Shown piece after piece: positions 48,872-58,708 of a stretch of DNA of 64,000 nucleotides. The position numbers were made by a program, and so were the translations under genes. Each line of letters opens with the position of its first letter. The first letter of the stretch is position 1. The DNA comes from an uncultured Marinobacter sp. (GTDB lineage Bacteria; Pseudomonadota; Gammaproteobacteria; Pseudomonadales; Oleiphilaceae): NCBI RefSeq assembly GCF_913055835.1, contig NZ_CAJXKQ010000015.1:1-64000 (forward strand). Direction: 5' to 3'. The notes under the pieces were generated by a model, which saw only the letters and a list, made by a program, of their open reading frames with translations, made no database searches and was not told the DNA's origin.

Positions 48872-49831
48872 GTGTCGAAGGTTCCGGAGCCCCCGGCAGT
48901 GCCCCAAGAACTCTCAGGGCCGCTGACGGATTTCATCCGGCACCTGGCTTCTGAAAAACGCCATTCTCCCAGAACCTGCGATAGCTACCAGCGCGATCTT
49001 TCGCGTCTGGCAAGCTGGGTCAGCCGGAATGGCCTTACCGCCTGGCAGCGGGTGACCAATCACGATTTGCGCCGCTATGTGGCGACTCTCAGTCGGGAGG
49101 GCTTGTCCGGCCGGAGCATTGCCCGGCACCTCTCCGCGACCCGTCGGTTCTATCAGTTCCTGCTCAGGGAGAGGCTGGCCTCGGATAATCCGGCGTTGGA
49201 TATCCGTGCCCCGAAGAGTGGTCGTCGTTTACCTCGAGTGGCGGACGTGGACCAACTGAATCATCTACTGGATGGCCAGCCGGATGATCCCCTGGAGGTC
49301 CGTGATCTATGCATGTTCGAGCTGATGTACTCCTCGGGATTGCGCCTGGCGGAGCTGGCGAGCCTGGATCTGGATACCGTCGATCTGCGTGGCGGTGAAG
49401 TCCGGGTGCAGGGTAAGGGCGGCAAGGAACGGCTGCTTCCGGTGGGCCGGAAGGCGGTCACGGCCATTCAGGCATGGCTGTCACACCGGGGTGCGCTGGC
49501 CAATGACGGGGAAACCGCGCTGTTTGTCAGCCAGAGGGGCGAGAGACTCAGCCACCGAAGCATCCAGGCCCGCCTTAGCCGGTGGGGGATCAGTCGCGGC
49601 GCCGACCAGAAGCTCCACCCACACCTGCTGCGACACTCCTTTGCCAGCCACATGCTTGAATCCAGTGGTGACTTGCGGGCCGTACAGGAGTTGCTGGGGC
49701 ACGCCGACATTGCCACAACCCAGGTCTATACTCATCTTGATTTTCAACATTTAGCACGGGTTTATGACCAGAGTCACCCCAGGGCGCGTCGCGATAAGTA
49801 TCATGGCAAGACCGGCGACAAGAGCGCCTGA
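48872..49831 (+). CDS. xerC: Site-specific tyrosine recombinase XerC
   Basis: With XerD resolves chromosome dimers at dif. 319 residues from GTG 48872. The catalytic set is complete: R158 (SSGLRLAEL), lysine in GKGGKERLLP (182 or 185), H251 and R254 (HPHLLRHSF), H277 (LGHADI), and nucleophile Y286 (QVYTHLD). The N-terminal SAM-like DNA-binding domain spans about 15-105. No dif site was found in the window. Confidence 0.94.
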   Translation: MSKVPEPPAVPQELSGPLTDFIRHLASEKRHSPRTCDSYQRDLSRLASWVSRNGLTAWQRVTNHDLRRYVATLSREGLSGRSIARHLSATRRFYQFLLRERLASDNPALDIRAPKSGRRLPRVADVDQLNHLLDGQPDDPLEVRDLCMFELMYSSGLRLAELASLDLDTVDLRGGEVRVQGKGGKERLLPVGRKAVTAIQAWLSHRGALANDGETALFVSQRGERLSHRSIQARLSRWGISRGADQKLHPHLLRHSFASHMLESSGDLRAVQELLGHADIATTQVYTHLDFQHLARVYDQSHPRARRDKYHGKTGDKSA

Positions 49832-49899
49832 TGCCCTCAACGGGCAGGCACGACATTCGCGATCATCAACAGTACAGCAAGGGTAAGCGGGAGCATTCC

Positions 49900-51390
49900 A
49901 TGGCATCGGATCAGTCCTGGAAGGAAAAGTACCTTCAGGAGCTCGAGTCTGCGGATAACAGGGAAAAGCAGTGGAAGGCGGAACGGAACACCCTTGAGAG
50001 AATGTTGGTGCGAACCAGTCTTGCATCCGAAGGCCAGACCCCGGAGCTGGATCGTCTGTTGGCGAGAATCCGCAAGGATCTGCGAAAGAACCGGGTGGAT
50101 GTGGATGCCTGGAAGGAATTGCAGGACCAGATTGATCGCCAGGTTGCGCTTCTTGACGAACGCCAGTCCAGCAACGACAGAAAACCTTCTTTTTTCTCCC
50201 GCAAGTCGCGAGAGGCAGAGCGGCAGGAGCAGCAACAACAGCAGGCTGCCACCGAATCACTGCCCGGAAGTCCTGAACAATCGGAGGCCACCCCGGCCAA
50301 TGCTCAGGATATTGAAGACAACGCCCAGAGATTGCGCATTGCCCGCCGGGTAGGCCAGTTGTTAGGTCAGATGCTTACCCAGGTTTCCCTCGAGCCTGCG
50401 GCCGAGGCCCGGGCCCGAGCATTACAGCAATCCCTGCTTGCCAGTAACGACTGGGACGAATTGCGGGAAGGGCTGAACCACGTGGCAGAACTGGTGATTG
50501 CCGCGGTAACCCGCAGCAAACGTGAATTCGAGGCTTTCCTGAAGCGTCTGGATGAACGTCTGGAGTTACTGCGGGAGCACTTTGCCGCCCAGTCCTCGGC
50601 CCAGTCTGGTCGGCTGGATGCCTCCGAACACCTTGATCGGGAAATCCGTGAGGAGATTGAGCGGGTAGGGCAGCAATTGCGGGACAGTGATAACCTGCAG
50701 GACCTCAAGCAGTCGGTCAGTCGTCATCTTGAGTCCATCGGTCAGGCGGTCGGCCGCTTCCGGACCCAGGAATCGGAGCGGGAGCGTGCGCTTTCCGAGC
50801 AGCTTGAGGCGATGCAGGAGAAAGTGGCGGCCATGGAGGCCCACTCCGAGCAAATGCAGGAACAGGTCCGAAAGGAACGATTGCGCGCCATGACCGATCT
50901 GCTTACCGAGTTGCCCAATCGTGAAGCCTGGCAGGAGCGCCTCTCATTCGAGTACAACCGCTGGCAACGCTATGGTCATTCACTGACCGTGGGCGTGCTG
51001 GATATTGATCTGTTCAAGAGGATCAACGACTCCTATGGCCACAAGGCCGGGGACAGGGTGCTGCAACTGGTTGCCAGGGAGTTCAGGGAGCGTTTGCGCA
51101 CTACAGATTTCGTGGCCCGGTTTGGCGGCGAGGAATTTGTGGTGCTGTTTCCGGAAACCGAGCCCGCAGACGCCAGGACGGTAGTGGATAAGTTGCGCGA
51201 GGATGTGGGCAAGCTGCCGTTTCATTTTCGCGGTGAGCCGGTCACCGTGACCTTCTCCGCTGGTTTGGCGGGCTTCGTTGCTGGCGACACCGAGGAGTCG
51301 GTGTTTGACCGCGCTGACCGCGCCCTCTATCAGGCCAAGGACGCGGGCCGCGATCAGGTGATGATCGGCGACAGTGCCGACCCTCAGTGA
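49900..51390 (+). CDS. Diguanylate cyclase, GGEEF type, with long coiled-coil N-terminus
   Basis: 496 residues from ATG 49900 (GGGAG upstream). The first 330 residues are charged and helical, with polar spacers (about 110-150, rich in Q and E) and no membrane helix, and resemble a conserved N-terminal domain seen on some cytoplasmic cyclases. The GGDEF domain (about 335-490) has an intact RFGGEEF and RTTD for the inhibitory site, so it should make c-di-GMP with product feedback. It follows xerC after 68 bases. The stop overlaps the end of the opposite DUF2789 gene. Confidence 0.88.
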   Translation: MASDQSWKEKYLQELESADNREKQWKAERNTLERMLVRTSLASEGQTPELDRLLARIRKDLRKNRVDVDAWKELQDQIDRQVALLDERQSSNDRKPSFFSRKSREAERQEQQQQQAATESLPGSPEQSEATPANAQDIEDNAQRLRIARRVGQLLGQMLTQVSLEPAAEARARALQQSLLASNDWDELREGLNHVAELVIAAVTRSKREFEAFLKRLDERLELLREHFAAQSSAQSGRLDASEHLDREIREEIERVGQQLRDSDNLQDLKQSVSRHLESIGQAVGRFRTQESERERALSEQLEAMQEKVAAMEAHSEQMQEQVRKERLRAMTDLLTELPNREAWQERLSFEYNRWQRYGHSLTVGVLDIDLFKRINDSYGHKAGDRVLQLVAREFRERLRTTDFVARFGGEEFVVLFPETEPADARTVVDKLREDVGKLPFHFRGEPVTVTFSAGLAGFVAGDTEESVFDRADRALYQAKDAGRDQVMIGDSADPQ

Positions 51391-51617
51391 CGCATCATGG
51401 CGTCCAGTTCGTCGATCACTTCCGCCCAGTCGCTGTCTTCCTCCAGGCCCTCTTCCAGAAAGTGAGACTGGCTTTCGGACCAGATGGGCGCATCCTGGAT
51501 CGCAACCTCGCTTGGCAGGGGCGAATATTTGGCGACAAAATCCTCAATGCTTTTGGCGTCGGACGCCAGGCCAAGTTGCTCGAACAGAGTGCTGAGGGTG
51601 TGTTTGCTGGTGTCCAT
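51384..51617 (-). CDS. DUF2789 family small protein
   Basis: 77 residues from ATG 51617. Sequence (HTLSTLFEQLGLASDA, FVAKYSPLP, WAEVIDELDAMMR) fits a conserved small acidic family of unknown function. The ATG at 51617 gives the typical family start; the longer frame to 51659 is not supported. Its stop overlaps the end of the converging cyclase gene by 7 bases. Confidence 0.78.
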   Translation of the reverse strand: MDTSKHTLSTLFEQLGLASDAKSIEDFVAKYSPLPSEVAIQDAPIWSESQSHFLEEGLEEDSDWAEVIDELDAMMRH

Positions 51618-51713
51618 GGATATTCGTCTCCCATTGGCGGTTTGCCTGAATGAAATCAATGGCGTTTGCAGGTATTGTTCCCTGAAATGTAGCGGAACCC
51701 TGAAGGATATCCA

Positions 51714-54515
51714 GTGAAGGTTACCCTTGCCTTTTTACTATGCTGCCTGTTGGCGCTGTTTCAATCCCCCGTGCGGGCGGAGCCTCCGCAAGCTTCGCCG
51801 GCACCCGTGCTTGGCAAACAGGAACTGAGCTGGCTGGCAGAGCAGGACCGCTTCCGTATCGGTCTTCGCAGTGATCAGGTGCCGCTGGTTTTTGATACCG
51901 GTAACGGCGTGCTTGCCGGGACCTACATTGATTACCTTGCCCGGCTTTCAGAAAAGCTTGGTGTCACCATGGAGCCCGTTGTTCTGGCAACAGGGCAAGG
52001 CACTGGCCCGGTTCAGAGCGAGCTGGCAACCGATGCGGTTCTGACCACGCGGATGCCAGGAATGCCGGTGGTTCCCGGTAAACGCTTCACCGACCCTCTG
52101 ATGTCCCTCACCTATGGTCTGTTCGTCAGTGCTGGCGATGCTGCCATTCGCACCCTGGCAGATCTGGAAGGCAGCCGAATTGCCGTGATCGCCGGCGACC
52201 CCAACCAGTACCCCATGCTTGATCCGGTTGAAGAGTTTACGCCGGTTCCGGTGACTAATGTCAGCGAAGCCGTTGGGCAGATTCTTTCAGGGCAGGCCGA
52301 TGCCTTTCTCGCGCCGGTGCCTGTGGTTTCCGATTATCTGCAGTCGGCCATGGTAAACGGTATCGGTCTGTCGGTGCTGCTCGACGGCAGTCCGGTGGAC
52401 GTGGTGTTGCGGGTGGATACTGACAGTGATCGCCTTTATCAGGTGCTGAACAAGGCCATTGCCGCCATCAGCCATAATGAGCACCGTACCATCCGCCAGT
52501 CATGGCTGCAGGTCGACCAGCCGGCGATGGAGCGCAGCGGGCTGGAGTTGTCCGGATCGGATATTGATTGGCTCAAGCGTCATCCTGATCTGAAGGTTGC
52601 CTTCCGCTCGGACTGGCCGCCGTTCGAATATACCCAGGATGGCCGGCCCACCGGCCTGGTTCCGGATCTGCTTACGCGGCTCGAAAGCCAACTGAATGTT
52701 CGGTTTAGCCGGTCGGTGGTCGCGAGTCGCATGGATGCCGAAGAGCAGCTTCGATCGGGTGAGGTGGATATACTCCCCGGACTGTCCCGCACACCGCGAA
52801 CCGAAGATGCTTTTCTGTTCACCCGGGCCTACCTGACCGTACCCATCGCCCTCGCCATCCGGGATGATGGGCGTTTTATCGGCGATCTTCGCGAGCTTCG
52901 AAGCGAGCGGGTGGGTGTGGTGAACCGGCAGGCGGCCCACGATTATCTGCTGATCAACCATCCGAATCTGGACCTCTACCCCATGGAGACCGTGGAGGAA
53001 GGGCTGTTGGCACTGTCCAACGGGGATCTGGATGTTATGGTTACCCACATTCCGGCGGTCAGTTACACCGTGGCCCGGCTGGGTCTTTCCAACCTCCGGA
53101 TTACCAGTATCACCCCGTACGAATACGATCTTCGGCTGGCGGTACGCAAGGACAGTCCAGAGCTGCACCGGGTGCTGAACAAGGCATTGGGCAGCCTCGA
53201 AGCCAGCGAGACAGAGTCCATCTACAACCGTTGGATCCACCTGGATATTGAGCAGGAAACGGATTATACCGTGGTGCGCCGGGTGGTGCTGATTGCCATC
53301 CTGGTGGTGCTGATCTTCCTGTACTGGAACCGGAAGCTGTCCCGGGAAGTGGATGAGCGCATTCGTTCCGAGAACGCCCTGCGCCGGAGCGAGGATGAGC
53401 TGCGCGCCGCCAAACTGGAAGCCGAACGTCTTGCCCGTGAAGCGGAAGCTGCCAGCCTGGCCAAGAGTGAGTTCCTGGCCAACATGTCCCATGAAATCCG
53501 CACGCCGATGAACGCGGTGATCGGCTACAGTGATCTGCTCAGCAACAGCGTTACCGATCCACAGCAGCGGAACTATCTGGATGCTATCCGGGCAGGCAGC
53601 CGCAGCCTGCTGATGCTGATCAATGACATACTGGACCTGTCCCGCATTGAAGCAGGAAAAATGAGGCTGGACTATTCCGCAGTGTCTGTTCGCCGTCTTC
53701 TGGACGATGTTCGTCACATCTTTGATCTGCGCGCCAGAGAGCAGGGCATCACTCTGGAAGTGAGTGTCGATTCACACATGCCTGCTGCCATGATGCTGGA
53801 CGAGACCCGGCTTCGGCAGGTTTTGTTTAATCTGGTTGGCAATGCCATCAAGTTTACCCATGACGGTGGTGTGACGGTGCGGGCTACGGCGAAGCCGCTG
53901 AAGAACCGGACCGAAGGAACGGAGCAAACTGCAGAAGTCGCGGAGCGCCAGTACTACAAACTGGTCGTCACGGTCAGTGATAGTGGTATCGGAATCCCTC
54001 AGGATCAGGTGGAGCGGATCTTTGATGCCTTCGAGCAGCAGGAGGGGCAGAACACGCGCCGCTACGGCGGCACCGGCCTCGGGTTAGCCATCAGCCGGAA
54101 GCTGGCCCGGATGATGGGCGGTGAGCTGGAGGTGGAGAGTGAGCCGGGCACCGGTTCAGTCTTTACCGTGACCTTGCCGCGGGTCGAGGCGACCGGTGAA
54201 CAGGCAGAAGATGAGGGAGCGCCCAAGGAATCAGACCGGCTTCTGGCCCAGACCCTGAGCATGCAGGAACGGGGCTGGCTCAGGGAACAGCTGGCAGCGG
54301 ATTTCGGTGATGAATGGGAAACCGTAAGAGAAAGCGGCGATCCGGAACAGATGAAGGATTTCGCCCGGCGGGTGCTGGCCTGGGGCCAGCGGTTCCGCTC
54401 CCGGTCCGTGACGCGCTACGGGGAGAAGCTGCTAGCGGACGTTGAGGCGTTCAACCTGGATGCGGTCAACAGCGCCCTTGAGGCCTTCCCGAAACTGCTC
54501 GGTCGCGAGGAGTAA
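51714..54515 (+). CDS. BvgS-like sensor histidine kinase with two periplasmic SBP_bac_3 domains
   Basis: 933 residues from GTG 51714 (AAGGAT upstream). A signal peptide (about 1-22) and two tandem substrate-binding-protein type 3 domains (about 35-265 and 275-505) lie outside the membrane. One helix (about 520-538, [15 protein letters not shown]) and a coiled coil follow, then HisKA with [15 protein letters not shown] and HATPase blocks ([27 protein letters not shown]). The C-terminal 100 residues are helical but lack a receiver or a recognisable HPt histidine. No response regulator is adjacent, so the partner is elsewhere. Confidence 0.9.
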   Translation: MKVTLAFLLCCLLALFQSPVRAEPPQASPAPVLGKQELSWLAEQDRFRIGLRSDQVPLVFDTGNGVLAGTYIDYLARLSEKLGVTMEPVVLATGQGTGPVQSELATDAVLTTRMPGMPVVPGKRFTDPLMSLTYGLFVSAGDAAIRTLADLEGSRIAVIAGDPNQYPMLDPVEEFTPVPVTNVSEAVGQILSGQADAFLAPVPVVSDYLQSAMVNGIGLSVLLDGSPVDVVLRVDTDSDRLYQVLNKAIAAISHNEHRTIRQSWLQVDQPAMERSGLELSGSDIDWLKRHPDLKVAFRSDWPPFEYTQDGRPTGLVPDLLTRLESQLNVRFSRSVVASRMDAEEQLRSGEVDILPGLSRTPRTEDAFLFTRAYLTVPIALAIRDDGRFIGDLRELRSERVGVVNRQAAHDYLLINHPNLDLYPMETVEEGLLALSNGDLDVMVTHIPAVSYTVARLGLSNLRITSITPYEYDLRLAVRKDSPELHRVLNKALGSLEASETESIYNRWIHLDIEQETDYTVVRRVVLIAILVVLIFLYWNRKLSREVDERIRSENALRRSEDELRAAKLEAERLAREAEAASLAKSEFLANMSHEIRTPMNAVIGYSDLLSNSVTDPQQRNYLDAIRAGSRSLLMLINDILDLSRIEAGKMRLDYSAVSVRRLLDDVRHIFDLRAREQGITLEVSVDSHMPAAMMLDETRLRQVLFNLVGNAIKFTHDGGVTVRATAKPLKNRTEGTEQTAEVAERQYYKLVVTVSDSGIGIPQDQVERIFDAFEQQEGQNTRRYGGTGLGLAISRKLARMMGGELEVESEPGTGSVFTVTLPRVEATGEQAEDEGAPKESDRLLAQTLSMQERGWLREQLAADFGDEWETVRESGDPEQMKDFARRVLAWGQRFRSRSVTRYGEKLLADVEAFNLDAVNSALEAFPKLLGREE

Positions 54516-54527
54516 AGTGGGGGTGTC

Positions 54528-54893
54528 TCAGAGGCAATCGAATTGCGAGCGACGGTCGAAAGCAACCGAGACCATATCGTACCCGGAATCTGATAGCTGT
54601 CGGATCAGGTCGCGGTCTTTCAGCAGGGTCATGCAGACCTTGTGCACGCTGGCCTGAAGCTGTTCAGAGGCCGTTTCAGTGGAGGCCAGTCGGAAGTCCA
54701 CAATCAGGTACTTGCGGTCGACCGCGGCGCTGGCAGGAATATCCTGTCGCTCAACGCTCTCGTAACCGATATAGGTTGCCTGGGCTTCCGGGAACACCTG
54801 GCTCATCAGGACGTCGAGGTTTTCACCATGAGCAAAGGGCGCCGAAAGCATCAGGGCCGCGGCAGCGATGTGAAGCGAATGTTTGATGGTCAT
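54528..54893 (-). CDS. Small exported protein, unknown function
   Basis: 121 residues. Signal peptide about 1-23 (HIAAAALMLSAPFAHG). The mature part is about 98 residues with two cysteines (KVCMTLL and FDCL at the very end) that could form a disulfide. I do not recognise the family. It converges on the sensor kinase, 12 bases apart. Confidence 0.65.
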   Translation of the reverse strand: MTIKHSLHIAAAALMLSAPFAHGENLDVLMSQVFPEAQATYIGYESVERQDIPASAAVDRKYLIVDFRLASTETASEQLQASVHKVCMTLLKDRDLIRQLSDSGYDMVSVAFDRRSQFDCL

Positions 54894-55111
54894 TGGAGGC
54901 CACTCCCTGGTGACAATCCGGTTAATCTGTAACCAAGTGTAAAGTTTGGTTACCGTTGATTATTGCAGAGTCTGTCGCATTTTGCGTGATATGTGACATT
55001 AATTTTTCAATTGTTTGCACTCTCGATACAGTGACGGGCGGTGTCCTGGGCTCCCGATGCGGGACACGATCAACTATGATGTGAGAAAGGTGGACGTTAA
55101 GAGGAAAACGC

Positions 55112-55717
55112 ATGTTTCAGCTTGTCTTTAAAGGGGAATGCGTTCCCGGAACGGATCTGGAAACCGCGCGCAATAACGCCCGCACCCTGTTCAAGGCCTC
55201 TCTCGAGCAGGTCGACCGTATGTTCAGTGGTCAGCCGGTGGTTATTCGTAACAAGCTGGAAGAGGTTCAGGCCGAGAAGTACCGGGCGGTTCTGAAGAAG
55301 CACGGCATGGTCGCCTACGTGCAGCCGATGGCTGACGCCCGGCCTGCGGCCGATACCGCACCTCAGTCCAGGCCTGCGGCCCCGGCAAACCAGCCGCGTC
55401 AGCAGCCGGCGCCCGCTGCATCTCCGGCGGCAACAAAAGCTGGCGGGGTTCCCGAAACAGAGCCGGGCGATCGCCTGCCGGTGGCTGGCGAGAAGGTGGA
55501 TACGATTCTATCCGGCTCTGGTCTGAGTCTGGACCCCGTCGGAGTCACCCTGGCCGAGAAGACCGAAGTGGAACCCCCAATGTTCCAGCATCTGGACGAG
55601 TGGAGCCTGGCCCCGCCTGGCAGCGACCTGGGTGTGGAGCGTGACCTGCCACCCCCGATGATACCTGATGTATCCCACCTCTCGTTGGCGGACGACGACT
55701 CCCCTGAGCGGAAATGA
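55112..55717 (+). CDS. Two-part cytoplasmic protein, unknown function
   Basis: 201 residues. The first 70 (FQLVFKGECVPG, LFKASLEQVDRMFSGQPVVI, RAVLKKHGMVAYVQP) match a small domain seen at the start of various uncharacterised proteins. Then a Pro/Ala/Gln-rich linker (about 75-120) and an acidic end (LSLADDDSPERK) with short conserved-looking blocks (LSLDPVGVTLAEKTEV). AGAGGAAAACGC precedes the ATG. The stop lies 7 bases before the patatin start, so the two form an operon. The 218-base region upstream is AT-rich with a TGTGACATTAATTTTTCA patch but no clear promoter. Confidence 0.72.
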   Translation: MFQLVFKGECVPGTDLETARNNARTLFKASLEQVDRMFSGQPVVIRNKLEEVQAEKYRAVLKKHGMVAYVQPMADARPAADTAPQSRPAAPANQPRQQPAPAASPAATKAGGVPETEPGDRLPVAGEKVDTILSGSGLSLDPVGVTLAEKTEVEPPMFQHLDEWSLAPPGSDLGVERDLPPPMIPDVSHLSLADDDSPERK

Positions 55718-55724
55718 GCCAGTT

Positions 55725-57941
55725 GTGACTCAGCACAACTGCTGGCCCCGGGTTGGGCTCTGGCTGCTGACCGCGATCCTGTTTCTTCTGGCACCGTTGG
55801 CCCCGGCGGAGGAGCGCCCTAGGGTGGGGCTGGTTCTCAGTGGCGGTGGCGCCAAGGGTATGGCCCATGTGGGCGTGCTGAGGGTGCTGGAGGAGATGCG
55901 GATTCCGATTGACCTGGTGGTAGGCACCAGCGCTGGTTCCGCGGTTGGCGCCCTGTATGCCAGCGGTATGCCGGTCAGTGACATCGAGCAACGCTTTATC
56001 GAAATGGACTGGCTTTCCAGCTTTCGGGACGATCCCGGCCGGGTCTACAAGCCGGTTCGGCGGAAGCAGGATGACTGGCGGTTTCCGGTGGTTCCGGGCA
56101 TCGGTGTTCGCGCCGATGGCCTGCACGTCGGCGGTGGACTGATTGCCGGCCAGAATCTTGGTTTCATCCTCAACGAACTGACCCACAACGCCGCCCTGGT
56201 TGAGGACTTTGACCGGCTTCCCATTCCGTTCCGCGCCGTTGCCACGGATCTGGAGACCGGCGAGCAGGTGGTGATCGGTGATGGCAACCTGTCCGAGGCC
56301 ATCCGGGCCAGCATGAGTATTCCCGGTGTGTATGCGCCGGTGGAGCGCGACGGCCGGTTGCTGGTAGATGGCGGCGTCGCCAATAACCTGCCAATCAGCG
56401 TCGCCCGGGAATTGGGTGCTGACGTTATCATCGCCATAGATATTACCGACAGCCTGATGCAGACCGACGAACTGCGGGGTGCATTTTCCGTGGTTGGTCA
56501 GCTCACAACCATCATGACCCGGAGAAACACCGATCAACAGCTGGATCTGCTTGCGGATCGGGATGTGCTGATACGCCCGGACCTGGAAGGCTACACCTCG
56601 GCCGATTTCTACGATGCTCCGGTACTGTTTGAACTGGGCGCCAGCACGGCCAGGGGACACGGTGTCGAACTACGCCCACTTGCGGTTTCCCGGAAGGCGT
56701 GGGCGGCCTGGCGGGACCGTGTGGCGGCAAGAGACGCAGGCGCAGGTATCATTTCTCGCATCGAGATCGAAGACAGTCGTCGGCTGGCCCGCGACTTCCT
56801 CAAGGAGCGAATCCGACAGAGAACCGGCGAGCCGTTGGATACCGGGCAGCTGGAGGCTGATCTCAAGCGGATCTATGGCCTCGGTTACTATGAAATCGTG
56901 TCGTATTCCACGTCGTCGTCGCCTGAAGGAACGGTCCTGACCATACGTGTCCAGGAGAAGAGTTGGGGCCCCAACTACCTGTCTTTCGGACTCAACTATG
57001 AGGACAACTTCGACGGGGAAACCCGTTTCAACCTTGCCTCATCCCTTCGCATGACCGAGTTGAATGAGCTGGGTGGGGAATGGCAGACCGGTGTTCAGCT
57101 TGGCACGGAGCCCTGGCTGCGGAGCCAGTGGTATCAACCACTGGATTACGGCTATGAGCGATTCCTGGTGCTCGGTGGCGAATATTCCCGGGATACCTTC
57201 AGCCAGTTTGATGCCTCGGGCACGCGTATTGCTGAGGTGGACGTGACCTTCCGAAAAGCGGATCTGGCACTGGGCATGGAAATTGGCGGCAATGCCGAGG
57301 TCCGTCTGATCTATGCCCGGGGCTATGCCACGGTGGATGAGCAGATCGGCCAGCCGGTGGCGCCGGAGGGGTCCGTGCATCAGGGTGGCATAGCACTGCA
57401 ACTGGTTCATGATTCGCTGGATGATACGTTTTTCCCACGGGCGGGCGGTTTTGCGGGCCTTCGGGGACGTTTCGAACGGGAAGGGTTGGGATCCGACCGG
57501 GAGTTCGATTCGGTAACCGGCCTGGTGTTGGGTACCGAGAGCTGGAAAGGCCTGACGCTGACCGGGCTGGTGTATGCCCATGCGGTAACCAAGGGTTCGC
57601 CGGGCATTGAAAATGCGGTCCGCCTGGGCGGATTTCGGCGTTTATCGGCATACGCGCCCGGTGAAATTACCGGAGACAACGCGTTGATGGTCTCCGCCTA
57701 CGCCAGCCAGACGTTTGGTGGACCACTGCTGCCCTGGTTTGTGGGCGCCGGGTTCGAGGCGGGTAACGCCTGGCCCTCGCTGGATGCGGCAAGCTGGGAC
57801 AGCTCGGTGAAATCCTCCAGTGTGTTCGCCGGCGTGGATACCTTTCTCGGGCCGGTTCAGCTGGCCGCCGCCTACAACAACGAGGACAACTGGACGGCTT
57901 ACCTCAACATCGGTTTTTCCTTCACCCAGCTGTTCTACTGA
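55725..57941 (+). CDS. Patatin-like phospholipase, type Vd autotransporter (PlpD-like)
   Basis: 738 residues from GTG 55725, placed just after the previous stop. Signal peptide about 1-28. The patatin domain (about 33-330) has oxyanion loop SGGGAKG, nucleophile S69 in GTSAG, and dyad D215 in DGG. A POTRA-like domain (about 345-400, IEIEDSRRLARDF, IYGLGYYEIVSYS) and a 16-stranded BamA-type barrel (about 405-738) follow, ending in an aromatic residue (FSFTQLFY). The layout is that of P. aeruginosa PlpD, whose patatin part crosses the outer membrane. Confidence 0.9.
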   Translation: MTQHNCWPRVGLWLLTAILFLLAPLAPAEERPRVGLVLSGGGAKGMAHVGVLRVLEEMRIPIDLVVGTSAGSAVGALYASGMPVSDIEQRFIEMDWLSSFRDDPGRVYKPVRRKQDDWRFPVVPGIGVRADGLHVGGGLIAGQNLGFILNELTHNAALVEDFDRLPIPFRAVATDLETGEQVVIGDGNLSEAIRASMSIPGVYAPVERDGRLLVDGGVANNLPISVARELGADVIIAIDITDSLMQTDELRGAFSVVGQLTTIMTRRNTDQQLDLLADRDVLIRPDLEGYTSADFYDAPVLFELGASTARGHGVELRPLAVSRKAWAAWRDRVAARDAGAGIISRIEIEDSRRLARDFLKERIRQRTGEPLDTGQLEADLKRIYGLGYYEIVSYSTSSSPEGTVLTIRVQEKSWGPNYLSFGLNYEDNFDGETRFNLASSLRMTELNELGGEWQTGVQLGTEPWLRSQWYQPLDYGYERFLVLGGEYSRDTFSQFDASGTRIAEVDVTFRKADLALGMEIGGNAEVRLIYARGYATVDEQIGQPVAPEGSVHQGGIALQLVHDSLDDTFFPRAGGFAGLRGRFEREGLGSDREFDSVTGLVLGTESWKGLTLTGLVYAHAVTKGSPGIENAVRLGGFRRLSAYAPGEITGDNALMVSAYASQTFGGPLLPWFVGAGFEAGNAWPSLDAASWDSSVKSSSVFAGVDTFLGPVQLAAAYNNEDNWTAYLNIGFSFTQLFY

Positions 57942-57947
57942 GGGCTT

Positions 57948-58625
57948 TCAAGCAGTCTTGTTGCCGGTCTTTTCGATGGCGGTGAGAACCTGCTGACACT
58001 GTTGCAGAGCAAAGCGGTGCAGTATCTCCGCCAGGCGTTCTTCATCCCGATCCTTGATCGCGCTGATGGATTGCTCCATGTGCGACAGGTTGTCTTCAAG
58101 CACCTGATTGCCTCCCTGTTGGAAAGCGACGAACGCACAGCGCTTGGCCGACGGCCAGAGGTCATCGATGGCTGCGACAATGAAGTAGTTGTCGGCATAG
58201 GCCAGCGATGCCTTGGTGTATTCAATACCCAGTTCCAGGAAGGCCATCAGATCGTTTTTCTTGTAGCAGGCCTGTATCTGGTCATAGAGGTTCTCCAGCC
58301 TGGCCATATCATCAGCCTGCCAGTTGCGGACCAGCTTGCGCCCGGTGTGGGTCAGGTACAGTTCCAGGGTTTCGTAGAGGCTGCGGACGAAATACTCGTC
58401 CAGCGGCGTGACGAACGCACCTTTGCGGGGAACGTTACGAACCAGATGCCTCTTTTCCAGCAACAGAAGCCCTTCCCGGATGGACCCGTGGCTGACATCC
58501 ATCTGTTTGGCCATGGCACCCTCGTAGATCCGTTCTCCGGACCGGAGCTGGCCAAAGGCAATCAGGTTCTCGATATGGCGGGCGACCTGTTCGGTCAGTG
58601 TTTCTCTGGGTTTAAAGGCATTCAT
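57948..58625 (-). CDS. GntR-family transcriptional regulator, FCD subgroup
   Basis: 225 residues. The winged helix (about 8-75) has LRSGERIYEGAMAKQM and SHGSIREGLLLLEKRHLV. The C-terminal FCD-like helical domain (about 85-215) keeps later histidines (NLSHMEQ, EILHRF) but the usual D-x3-H metal pair is replaced by LGIEYTKASLAY. No neighbouring operon shows the target. It converges on the patatin gene with 6 bases between. Confidence 0.85.
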   Translation of the reverse strand: MNAFKPRETLTEQVARHIENLIAFGQLRSGERIYEGAMAKQMDVSHGSIREGLLLLEKRHLVRNVPRKGAFVTPLDEYFVRSLYETLELYLTHTGRKLVRNWQADDMARLENLYDQIQACYKKNDLMAFLELGIEYTKASLAYADNYFIVAAIDDLWPSAKRCAFVAFQQGGNQVLEDNLSHMEQSISAIKDRDEERLAEILHRFALQQCQQVLTAIEKTGNKTA

Positions 58626-58708
58626 GATGATCTGTCGCTACTGCGTACTGGCTGAATCGTGTAGGCATAGTCGCACATCGGGTATTCCGGAGCCAGTGAT
58701 CGGAAGGT

